Shown here piece after piece: positions 1 through 5,849 of a DNA stretch of 6,535 nucleotides. Origin of the DNA: an uncultured Lachnospiraceae bacterium (GTDB taxonomy: Bacteria > Bacillota > Clostridia > Lachnospirales > Lachnospiraceae); contig CAMWMO010000096.1 in the NCBI GenBank assembly GCA_947175305.1, positions 1 to 6,535 on the forward strand. Direction: 5' to 3'. A model generated the notes under the pieces. The model had not been told where the DNA came from, ran no database searches, and worked only from the letters and a program-made list of their open reading frames with translations. Numbering within the stretch: position 1 is the first letter of the stretch; every line of letters begins with the position of its first letter. Position numbers and translations under genes: made by a program.

Positions 1-1081
1 TTGCATAGCCGTCCGCGCAGAGCTGCAGAAGCTCATGCAACAGCCGCGGAAAGGCAATCTGTCCGCCGTATTTCTCCTCATATTTCTGCTGCAGGGCCGC
101 CGCCGATTGGGGATTGATATCCATAAGGTTCAGGATATCCTGTTTTTCCGGCTCCAGAAATACCAGCTCCTGCTGACACGCTTCTTCTGCGCCGCGATAG
201 TCCGCAAGCAGTTCTTCCAACAATTCTCCGGGGACGGACACAAGCCCCGCCCCCTGCCTGATCAGTCGATTGCATCCCCTGCTCAAAGGATCTGTCCCCC
301 GTCCCGGCAGAGCATAGACTTCTCTGCCCTGCTCCAATGCCATATCCACAGTGATCAGCGTTCCGCTCTTCTCTTTCGCCTCGATCACAAGCACCGCGTC
401 CGCCACACCGCTGATGATCCGGTTCCTGGGCGGAAAAAGAACGGCGCGAGGCGTGATCCCGGGCGGATACTCGGAACAGATCCCGCCCTGCTCGATCAGC
501 GCCTCATACAGCGCCTGATTCTCCTTCGGGTAACAGATATCCACCCCACATCCCAGCACGCCGAGAGAATAGCCTCCCGCCCGCAGGGCGGCCTGCTGCC
601 CGATGCCGTCGACCCCTCTGGCCATACCGCTGATGACCTGCACTCCCGCCTTTGCCAGTTCGCACCCGAATTGTCCCGCCATATATCTTCCGTATTCCGT
701 ACAGTCTCTGGCGCCTATGACCGCCACCGCCTTATGCCCTGCGGAAGGCAGTCTGCCCACATAATACAGGGCATAGGGCGGATCGGGAATGTCCTTTAAT
801 CTCTCCGGAAAATCCGCCTCCGACGCCGTCACCATCCTGATCCCTCTGTCTTTCATGCGCTCATATTCTCCCTGTATGTCGCAATCCGCCGCACATTCTA
901 TAACATGCGATATTTTATTGTGATAACGCTTCGCCACTTTCTCCTTTAATTCCCCGGAAACTGCCATCTGATAAATCCTGCGCGGTGCGCCGATCATCTC
1001 CAGGCTTCGCAGCAGTCCCCGATTACCCATCCCCACCGCCTGATACAGCCAGTGTATGTAAGCTTTATCCTGTTCTGTCAT
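1..1081 (-). CDS. dprA: DNA-processing protein DprA (Smf), 3' end outside the window
   Basis: This is DprA, the cytoplasmic protein that binds incoming single-stranded DNA and loads RecA on it during transformation. The window holds 360 codons from the ATG at 1081, with no stop before the edge. The family is usually 360-380 residues, so only a short C-terminal tail is missing. An N-terminal helical (HhH/SAM-like) region spans about residues 8-60. The Rossmann-like DNA-binding core spans about 115-285 and shows VIGARDCTEYG (121-131), SGMARGVDG (151-159), GCGVDICYP (178-185), SEYPPG (203-208), FPPRNRIISG (216-225) and SGTLITVDMALEQGR (239-253). A winged-helix-like segment starts near residue 305. 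In the motif that usually reads GIDxxAHxGAL the histidine is replaced (GIGQQAAL). The start follows a purine-rich AAAGGGG stretch. The gene lies 25 bp after comM, so the two are probably co-transcribed. In many Clostridia topA follows; here that is beyond the edge. Identity is very secure. Confidence 0.96.
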   Translation of the reverse strand, partial: MTEQDKAYIHWLYQAVGMGNRGLLRSLEMIGAPRRIYQMAVSGELKEKVAKRYHNKISHVIECAADCDIQGEYERMKDRGIRMVTASEADFPERLKDIPDPPYALYYVGRLPSAGHKAVAVIGARDCTEYGRYMAGQFGCELAKAGVQVISGMARGVDGIGQQAALRAGGYSLGVLGCGVDICYPKENQALYEALIEQGGICSEYPPGITPRAVLFPPRNRIISGVADAVLVIEAKEKSGTLITVDMALEQGREVYALPGRGTDPLSRGCNRLIRQGAGLVSVPGELLEELLADYRGAEEACQQELVFLEPEKQDILNLMDINPQSAAALQQKYEEKYGGQIAFPRLLHELLQLCADGYA

Positions 1082-1106
1082 CCGCTCATCCCCTTTCTCT
1101 CCCGTC

Positions 1107-2651
1107 CTACCAGTACTTGAGGTCCATCCGCCTGTAGCAGACCGCCTCGGACAGATGGATCTCCTCTATCTCCCTGCTGCCCTCAAGATCCGCAATGGTC
1201 CGTGCCACCTTTAAGATTCTGTGATAGGCTCTGGCGGAGAGCTGCAGGGTGGCAAACATTTTCTCCATATAGCGCGCCTCACCCGCTCGGAGCAGACAGT
1301 ACTTCTCCACTTCCCCCGCTCCCATATCCGCATTAAACTGTATTTCCGTGCCGGCAAACCGCTCTTTTTGCCTCTCCCTCGCCTGCATCACACGCTTTCT
1401 GATATCGCCGCTGCTCTCTCCCGCAGCATGTCCGGCAATATCCTGAAACGCCATCGGCGCCGCCTCCACGCAGATATCCATGCGATCCAGGATCGGTCCC
1501 GATATCCGCCCCAGATAGCGTCTGACTTCATAAGGGGTACAGCGGCAGCGTCCCATATCGGGATAGAAACCGCAGGGGCAGGGATTCATGGCGCCCACCA
1601 GCATAAAGTCCGCCGGATAGGTATAGGTGCCGCCGCTTCTGGCGATCTGTACTTTTTTATCCTCCAAAGGCTGTCTTAAAATGTCCAGCGTCTCTCTCTT
1701 GAATTCCGGAAGTTCGTCGAGAAAGAGCACGCCTCTGTGTGCCAGACTAATCAGCCCCGGCGCGGGGATACGGCCTCCTCCCGCCAGCGCGCGGCCGGTG
1801 ATCGTGTGATGGGGATTCAGAAAGGGTCTGGTGGTCTTGAGAGATGCGGCTGACTGTAACAGGCCTGAAATGCTATAGATCGTAGATACTTCCAGACTTT
1901 CTTCCAGAGACAGGGGCGGCAGAATGGTGGGAAGACGTCTTGCCAGCATGGTCTTGCCCGACCCCGGCGGTCCTATGATCAGAAGATGGTGGAAGCCCGC
2001 AGCTGCCACCTCCGCCGCCCGTTTCAGTCCCTCCTGGCCGCTGATATCGGCAAAGTCAACCGCCTCCTCACCGGCTCCCTGCTGCATGAGCGCTTCCGAA
2101 TCCACCGGACTGCTGTGACGTACGGCAGGGCCCTCCTGCTCCCGCCCCGTCAAAAAAGAGATGGCGTCTCCGATGCTCTCCACGCCTATGCTCTCCACCT
2201 CCCGGATCAATGCCCCTTCCCAGGCGTTTGGCGCAGGCAGGATGCACCGTCTGATGCCGCGCTTTGCCGCCTCACGGACGATGGGCAAAACGCCCTTGAC
2301 CGGCTTCACTTCCCCGGACAATCCCAGTTCCCCAATCAGCAGAGTATCCTTCGGCGCTTCCTTGGGAATCACAGAAAGGGCTGTCATGATCCCCACCGCC
2401 ACCGGCAGATCAAACATCGTACCGCTCTTGGGCAGATCCGCCGGCGAGAGATTGACATTGATACTCATGGGAGGCAGTTTGACACCCACATTCTTAAGCG
2501 CAACCTTCACCCGCTCTCTCGCCTCCCGCACCTCAGATCCCGGCAGTCCCACGATCTGAAAGCAGGGCAGGCCCTGGGAGACATCCACCTCCACCTGAAT
2601 CAAATGGCTGTGGATACCATAAACGGCCCCTGATATAATTGTACTGAGCAA
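1107..2651 (-). CDS. comM: YifB/ComM family Mg-chelatase-like AAA+ ATPase, TTG start
   Basis: This belongs to the YifB/ComM family. ComM of Gram-negative bacteria is a hexameric helicase that promotes branch migration during integration of transforming DNA; the role in Clostridia is less certain. The N-terminal Lon-protease-like domain (about 1-170) carries GLPCFQIVGLPGSEVREARERV and NLSPADLPKSG. The AAA+ Mg-chelatase domain (about 200-400) has Walker A GPPGSGKT (227-234), Walker B VLFLDE (308-313), MNPCPCG (355-361) with a second cysteine pair CRC (369-371), and GPILDRMDI with a likely arginine finger at R390. A C-terminal helical domain ends at residue 514. I place the start at the TTG at 2651 because AGGAGG lies 8 nt upstream and the protein then begins LLSTIISGAVYG, as family members do. 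The frame stays open to an ATG at 2807, but that would add 52 unrelated residues. The 514-residue length fits the family. It forms a unit with dprA, 25 bp downstream. Confidence 0.95.
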   Translation of the reverse strand: MLSTIISGAVYGIHSHLIQVEVDVSQGLPCFQIVGLPGSEVREARERVKVALKNVGVKLPPMSINVNLSPADLPKSGTMFDLPVAVGIMTALSVIPKEAPKDTLLIGELGLSGEVKPVKGVLPIVREAAKRGIRRCILPAPNAWEGALIREVESIGVESIGDAISFLTGREQEGPAVRHSSPVDSEALMQQGAGEEAVDFADISGQEGLKRAAEVAAAGFHHLLIIGPPGSGKTMLARRLPTILPPLSLEESLEVSTIYSISGLLQSAASLKTTRPFLNPHHTITGRALAGGGRIPAPGLISLAHRGVLFLDELPEFKRETLDILRQPLEDKKVQIARSGGTYTYPADFMLVGAMNPCPCGFYPDMGRCRCTPYEVRRYLGRISGPILDRMDICVEAAPMAFQDIAGHAAGESSGDIRKRVMQARERQKERFAGTEIQFNADMGAGEVEKYCLLRAGEARYMEKMFATLQLSARAYHRILKVARTIADLEGSREIEEIHLSEAVCYRRMDLKYW

Positions 2652-2665
2652 ATATACTTCCTCCT
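2649..2665 (-). promoter_or_regulatory. Ribosome binding site and TTG start of comM
   Basis: On the minus strand AGGAGG (2665-2660) is followed by 8 nt and then TTG (2651-2649). This strong Shine-Dalgarno match at good spacing supports the TTG over the in-frame ATG codons at 2807 and 2783, neither of which has a comparable site. Confidence 0.8.
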
Positions 2666-2778
2666 CTCCCCTCTTCTTTCCCTTGTTTTTAGTTGTGGTC
2701 TCTGAAATCTTCCGGCGATATGCCGTGTCGAACTGCCGAATAAGCAGCAACAGAATAAAATAGAATTCAGATAATGCT

Positions 2779-2807
2779 ATCATGATACCTATGGAGCGGT
2801 TTGTCAA
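2779..2807 (-). promoter_or_regulatory. Probable sigma-A-type promoter of comM-dprA
   Basis: Reading the minus strand, a perfect TTGACA (2807-2802) is separated by 17 bp from CATGAT (2784-2779), a four-of-six match to TATAAT that keeps the conserved second A and last T. Transcription would start near 2772 and give a leader of about 120 nt before the TTG start of comM. The first two bases of the -35 element are also the last two bases of the inverted repeat behind pilT. The -10 element sits inside the 10-bp palindrome TATCATGATA (2778-2787). No other promoter in the gap scored better by eye. Assignment is by consensus only. Confidence 0.45.
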
Positions 2808-2832
2808 GAGGGAAAACAGTGTTTTCCCTCTT
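2806..2832 (-). terminator. Perfect 12-bp inverted repeat behind pilT, possible terminator or 3' end hairpin
   Basis: The arms AAGAGGGAAAAC and GTTTTCCCTCTT (2806-2817 and 2821-2832) are perfect complements with a 3-nt loop. In RNA the arms can pair fully, most likely with a loop of 3-5 nt. The repeat begins 5 nt after the pilT TGA stop (2840-2838), where an operon-ending hairpin would be expected. A U-run after the stem is missing: on the minus strand the stem is followed by GACAAACC. The only T-rich part lies inside the 3' arm. It may therefore be a weak terminator, an mRNA-stabilising hairpin, or an operator for the promoter it overlaps. Confidence 0.45.
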
Positions 2833-2837
2833 CTTTG

Positions 2838-3890
2838 TCACACCTTATTCTGCATCCCGTCCGGATCCTGGGCGAACTGTATCGCCATAGTCCGGTCAAT
2901 CTTTCCCTCATAATAAAGCTGCATGATGAAATCGTCCATCGTGACCATGCCCATTTTGCGGTTGGTCTGCATGACAGTTGCAAGCTGATGGGATTTTCCC
3001 TCGCGAATGAGGTTTCTCACCGCATGGTTGGCATGCATGACCTCGAAAGCAGCCACACGCCCGGTTCCGTCCGCCGTGGGAATCAGCTGCTGAGAGATCA
3101 CGGCCTCCAGGACGTTCGCGAACTGTACGCGGATCTGCTGCTGCTGATGGGGCGGAAACACGTCGATGACACGGTCCACGGTACTGGCCGCACCGATCGT
3201 ATGCAGGGTGGAAAGCACCAGATGGCCTGTCTCAGCCGCCGTGATCGCCACACTGATCGTCTCAAAGTCACGCATCTCACCTACCAGGATCACATCAGGA
3301 TCCTCACGAAGCGCCGCCCTCAGAGCATTGGCATAGCTCTGGGAGTCCAGACCGATCTCTCTCTGATTGACCATGGCCATCTTATGCTGATGCAGATACT
3401 CGATCGGATCCTCCAGCGTAATGACATGAGCGTCTCTGTTATTGTTGATCTTATCTATGATGGCCGCCAGCGTGGTGGACTTACCGCTTCCGGTAGGACC
3501 CGTCACAAGGATCATCCCTCTCTTGCGCTCATACAGATTGATGACTGATTCCGGCACGCCCAGCACCTCCGGGGACGGAATCTGTGTGCCTACAAGACGC
3601 AGCGCCATTGCGGCGGAGCCTCTCTGTTTGTACGCATTGACACGATATCTTCCCAACTCCGGAATGGAGAAGGACATATCATATTCTCCGTATTTCTCAA
3701 ACTTCTCCCTCTGCACGTCACTCATGATCGAGTAGGTGACGGTCAGTGTGTCCTGGGGCGACATCTTCGGATAATCCATCGTGATCAGATTCCCGTTGAC
3801 GCGCATCTTAGGCGGAATCCCCACGGTGATATGTACATCCGACGCACCGGCGTCACATGCAGTTTGCATAATTTCTTGAATCGTTGGCAT
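2838..3890 (-). CDS. pilT: Type IV pilus retraction ATPase PilT
   Basis: PilT is the hexameric cytoplasmic ATPase that powers depolymerisation and retraction of type IV pili, used in twitching motility, adhesion and DNA uptake. The 350-residue protein has the usual PilT length. An N-terminal PAS-like domain (about 1-100) includes SDVHITVGIPPKMRVNG. The RecA-like domain shows Walker A GPTGSGKST (131-139), the Asp box HVITLEDPIEY (155-165), Walker B VILVGEMRD (200-208) and the His box HLVLSTLH (223-230). The C-terminal AVRNLIRE (290-297) matches the AIRNLIRE motif that marks PilT retraction ATPases rather than PilB or GspE. The ATG is preceded at 7 nt by AAAGGGG. All catalytic motifs are intact. 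No pilB, pilC, pilin or prepilin peptidase gene lies in the window, so the partners must be elsewhere. The gene is 42 bp behind the HD-GYP-like gene and is probably its transcriptional partner. Confidence 0.96.
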   Translation of the reverse strand: MPTIQEIMQTACDAGASDVHITVGIPPKMRVNGNLITMDYPKMSPQDTLTVTYSIMSDVQREKFEKYGEYDMSFSIPELGRYRVNAYKQRGSAAMALRLVGTQIPSPEVLGVPESVINLYERKRGMILVTGPTGSGKSTTLAAIIDKINNNRDAHVITLEDPIEYLHQHKMAMVNQREIGLDSQSYANALRAALREDPDVILVGEMRDFETISVAITAAETGHLVLSTLHTIGAASTVDRVIDVFPPHQQQQIRVQFANVLEAVISQQLIPTADGTGRVAAFEVMHANHAVRNLIREGKSHQLATVMQTNRKMGMVTMDDFIMQLYYEGKIDRTMAIQFAQDPDGMQNKV

Positions 3891-3932
3891 TTTTTTACCC
3901 CTTTATTTTATGTATTTATTCCAATTATCCTA

Positions 3933-5054
3933 TCAGATGATCGGGATCTCCACATATTCCTCCTCTTCCACCTGTATCCCGGATTTCTTCAGAAGATCCA
4001 TGTCCATCACATGACGGTTGTCCAATGTCCTCATAATGTCCTTGATCTCCAGCTCCTCGCTCTCATCCGAGAGATCGACTATACTGTTATCCCGGAACAT
4101 CAGTATTATAGGCTGCAGGATGTTCCTTTCATTGGCAGTCAGGACAAGCGCCTTCTCCCCCGTGTTCAACTCCACGCTGACCCCCGGCACCAGAATGTTG
4201 ATGGAATGAACCAGCGCGTCCACCACCTTTTCATGAAACACATCGGGATAACTCAGGAGATATTTAAGCGCTTCCACCTCGGAGGCCGGCTCTTCTTCCA
4301 GCTTCATGGCAGTCATCCTGTCATAAGTCTCCGCCACCGCCAATATACGCGCACCGTTCACCAGCCTGATCGAGGAAAGATCCTCCCCCGTCTTTATGCT
4401 CTGCAGAAGCTTCTTGGCCTGAGTACAGATTCTTTTGATGTTAGGTTTTGAAGGAAAAGCATCCTCTATGACGGCATGTCCGGCGACCTCCCTGGCATCC
4501 ATCGTCAGATCAGCCAGCTCGCCGCCCGCGGCGGCCTCCTCCTCAAAGCGCATGATCTTGCCGATATCGTGGACAATCGCCGCCTGCACTACCTCCATCT
4601 GCTCCGCCACCATCAGATTCATCATATTCGACATCATGGCGCAGAGAATCGCCACATTCAGGGAATGCTTGTATGTATAGTCCTCTTTGTTGCGCAGATT
4701 CTGTAAAAAATTGATCTTCGCATCCAGATGCCCGTAATCCTTGATAATATTGGAAGCGATCAACTGCGACTTCTGGGCGCGCCCTGTCTTCGCGATGGTA
4801 TCCAGTTCCTCCTTGATGGAAAACACGCACATGGTCTGAAAACGCTCAAACTCAATGTCCGCCCTCGTCATAGGAGGAACAGGCTCCGCCGGCTCCAGAA
4901 TAAAGATCCCCAGCAGGCCAAAATTCCGAACGCTGACAATCCCCTGATGGGTCAGCTTGGAATTTCTCTCATAGAGCAAAACGCCGTCTTTATTATAAAT
5001 AGGACGCGCCAGTCTCATCCCTGTCTTCAGATCCTCGGTTTTTATAAAACGCAT
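3933..5054 (-). CDS. HD-GYP-like domain protein with degenerate signature, possible c-di-GMP-related regulator
   Basis: This 373-residue cytoplasmic protein has the layout of firmicute HD-GYP proteins. A short N-terminal domain (1-55) contains LKTGMRLARPIYNKDG and LLYERNSKL. A linker is followed by an HD domain (about 125-285) and a C-terminal segment (about 286-345) containing GVSVELNTGEKALVL. Within the HD domain the YKHS histidine (H130), the HDIGK pair (H162, D163), H193 and GARILAVAETYD (234-245) are recognisable. The hallmark HHExxDGxGYP is absent: the expected place, after H193, reads CTQAKKLLQSIKTGED. Two metal-ligand histidines and the GYP loop are therefore gone, and c-di-GMP hydrolysis seems doubtful. 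A sensory or scaffolding role is my inference. I chose the ATG at 5054 because AGGAGG lies 10 nt upstream. A GTG at 5078, directly after the sigK stop, would place that site inside the gene. It sits 24 bp after sigK and 42 bp before pilT, which suggests one operon. Confidence 0.85.
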   Translation of the reverse strand: MRFIKTEDLKTGMRLARPIYNKDGVLLYERNSKLTHQGIVSVRNFGLLGIFILEPAEPVPPMTRADIEFERFQTMCVFSIKEELDTIAKTGRAQKSQLIASNIIKDYGHLDAKINFLQNLRNKEDYTYKHSLNVAILCAMMSNMMNLMVAEQMEVVQAAIVHDIGKIMRFEEEAAAGGELADLTMDAREVAGHAVIEDAFPSKPNIKRICTQAKKLLQSIKTGEDLSSIRLVNGARILAVAETYDRMTAMKLEEEPASEVEALKYLLSYPDVFHEKVVDALVHSINILVPGVSVELNTGEKALVLTANERNILQPIILMFRDNSIVDLSDESEELEIKDIMRTLDNRHVMDMDLLKKSGIQVEEEEYVEIPII

Positions 5055-5070
5055 GGTCCCGTTTCCTCCT
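5052..5070 (-). promoter_or_regulatory. Ribosome binding site and ATG start of the HD-GYP-like gene
   Basis: On the minus strand AGGAGG (5070-5065) precedes the ATG (5054-5052) by 10 nt. The site lies between the sigK stop (TGA, 5081-5079) and this ATG. It rules against the in-frame GTG at 5078, which has no comparable site in front of it. Confidence 0.75.
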
Positions 5071-5078
5071 GTCTGCAC

Positions 5079-5723
5079 TCACATCATGCCAAAGGAAGCA
5101 TAGCCCTCCTTCAGCTTCTCCAGCGCTCTCTTTTCTATTCTGGAGACATAACTTCTGGAGATGCCGAGCCTGTGCCCGATCTCCCGCTGGGTCACCTCTC
5201 TGCCGCCCGTAAGGCCGTACCGCATTGTGATGATCTCACGCTCTCTGGCTGAAAGTCTCTCACAAATCAGACCGTTCAGCCTGCGCAGCTTATCCTCCAC
5301 TTCCATTCTGTCGATCACATCCACCTGATCCTGCTCAATGATATCGAGCAGGCTGATCTCATTTCCCTCCCTGTCCGTACCGATCGGCTCGTAGAGGGAG
5401 ACCTCTCTGGAAGTTTTTTTCTTAGCCCGTAATAACATCAGAAGCTCATTGTCGATACAACGCGAGGCATAGGTACTCAGCTTTCCCTTCCCTGCATCGA
5501 AGGAATCGATCGCCTTGATCAGACCGATGGTGCCTATGGAGATCAGATCCTCCATGTCCTCATCTACATTCTGGTACTTTTTAGCAATGTGCGCCACAAG
5601 ACGCAGATTATGTTCCACCAGAATCCCTTTGGCTTCTCCGCGCTCTCTTTCGCTGCCCGTCTTAAGTCGCCCCAGATAGACGGCCTCATCCTTCGCAGAA
5701 AGTGGCTGGCTGAATGTTTTCAA
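5079..5723 (-). CDS. sigK: RNA polymerase sigma factor SigK (late mother-cell sporulation), no pro-sequence
   Basis: This is a sigma-70 family factor of the sporulation E/K group, which directs RNA polymerase to mother-cell genes during sporulation. It has 214 residues. Region 2 holds LVEHNLRLVAHIAKKY (35-50), DLISIGTIGLIKAIDSF (59-75) and TYASRCIDNELL (84-95). Region 4 holds LSAREREIITMRYGL (157-171) and the helix-turn-helix TQREIGHRLGISRSYVSRIEKRAL (178-201). The stretch SLYEPIGTDREGNEISLLDII resembles SigK ([21 protein letters not shown] in Bacillus subtilis, from memory) more than SigE. The start is a TTG with GGAGG 6 nt upstream. The protein begins MKTFSQPLSA, aligned with the start of mature Bacillus SigK, so the roughly 20-residue inhibitory pro-sequence is missing. 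An in-frame TAG lies 11 sense codons upstream with no start codon between. No skin-type interruption is present. It heads the probable sigK-HD-pilT unit. Confidence 0.92.
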   Translation of the reverse strand: MKTFSQPLSAKDEAVYLGRLKTGSERERGEAKGILVEHNLRLVAHIAKKYQNVDEDMEDLISIGTIGLIKAIDSFDAGKGKLSTYASRCIDNELLMLLRAKKKTSREVSLYEPIGTDREGNEISLLDIIEQDQVDVIDRMEVEDKLRRLNGLICERLSAREREIITMRYGLTGGREVTQREIGHRLGISRSYVSRIEKRALEKLKEGYASFGMM

Positions 5724-5734
5724 AAGGAGCCTCC
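5721..5734 (-). promoter_or_regulatory. Ribosome binding site and TTG start of sigK
   Basis: On the minus strand GGAGG (5734-5730) lies 6 nt before the TTG (5723-5721). No in-frame ATG, GTG or TTG exists between this TTG and the upstream in-frame TAG, so the start is fixed by the sequence. Confidence 0.8.
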
Positions 5735-5749
5735 AAAGTCCATTTACTC

Positions 5750-5777
5750 TATTCTATGACCCGGCGGCTTCCCTAGT
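5750..5777 (-). promoter_or_regulatory. Candidate sigma-K-type promoter directly before sigK
   Basis: On the minus strand CATAGAATA (5758-5750) fits the sigma-K -10 consensus CATANNNTA exactly, and AC (5777-5776) lies 17 bp upstream, the usual sigma-K -35 dinucleotide and spacing. The start point would be near 5743, about 20 nt before the TTG start and just ahead of the GGAGG. The -10 also partly fits sigma-E (CATAcanT), but no ATA-type -35 is seen at the right distance. The consensus is short, so chance remains possible; position directly in front of sigK is the main support. Confidence 0.4.
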
Positions 5778-5814
5778 GCCTTTCCATCTGTCCCAATTAC
5801 GCTTCTTATTCTAT

Positions 5815-5843
5815 ATTATACCGTGAAAAGCACGGAAATTCAA
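5815..5843 (-). promoter_or_regulatory. Candidate sigma-A-type promoter for sigK
   Basis: On the minus strand TTGAAT (5843-5838) and a perfect TATAAT (5820-5815) are 17 bp apart. The -35 begins 6 nt after the hemW stop codon. Transcription would start near 5808, giving a leader of about 85 nt before sigK. A housekeeping promoter here would express sigK outside late sporulation. Confidence 0.55.
5821..5835. repeat. Small dyad between the -35 and -10 elements before sigK
   Basis: CCGTG and CACGG (5821-5825 and 5831-5835) are perfect 5-bp complements separated by 5 nt, and they fill most of the spacer of the sigma-A-like promoter. A dyad in this place could be an operator for a repressor. It is too short, and lacks a U-run, for a good hemW terminator. 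Confidence 0.4.
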
Positions 5844-5849
5844 TACTGT

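Noticed and set aside
35..799. 254-codon plus-strand reading frame near the left edge
   Set aside because: It lies wholly antisense to dprA, which translates cleanly on the minus strand with all family motifs. The plus-strand product resembles nothing I recognise.
1986..2633. 215-codon plus-strand reading frame inside comM, and similar plus-strand frames over pilT, the HD gene and sigK
   Set aside because: These are antisense frames kept open by the codon use of conserved minus-strand genes. They have no family motifs and no convincing ribosome binding sites.
2652..2807. In-frame N-terminal extension of comM from the ATG at 2807, including a hydrophobic FYFILLLLI stretch
   Set aside because: The added 52 residues do not resemble YifB/ComM proteins and overlap the hairpin and promoter. 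The ATG has no good ribosome binding site, while the TTG at 2651 has AGGAGG at 8 nt and gives the family length.
3891..3932. CATAAAATA in the gap before pilT as a sigma-K -10 element
   Set aside because: The gap is A/T-rich so the match is cheap, the expected AC is missing at 16-17 bp, and transcription would begin inside the pilT ribosome binding site.
3891..3932. A c-di-GMP riboswitch in front of pilT
   Set aside because: The gap is only 42 bp, too short for any known c-di-GMP aptamer.
5055..5078. GTG start of the HD-GYP-like gene directly after the sigK stop
   Set aside because: It would place the AGGAGG site inside the coding region and add eight residues not expected in the family. The ATG at 5054 is better placed.
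5720..5743. Seven-codon reading frame (MDFGGSF) whose TGA overlaps the TTG start of sigK
   Set aside because: It is very short and has no ribosome binding site of its own. The sigma-K-like promoter would start at or near its ATG, so coupled translation is possible but unsupported.
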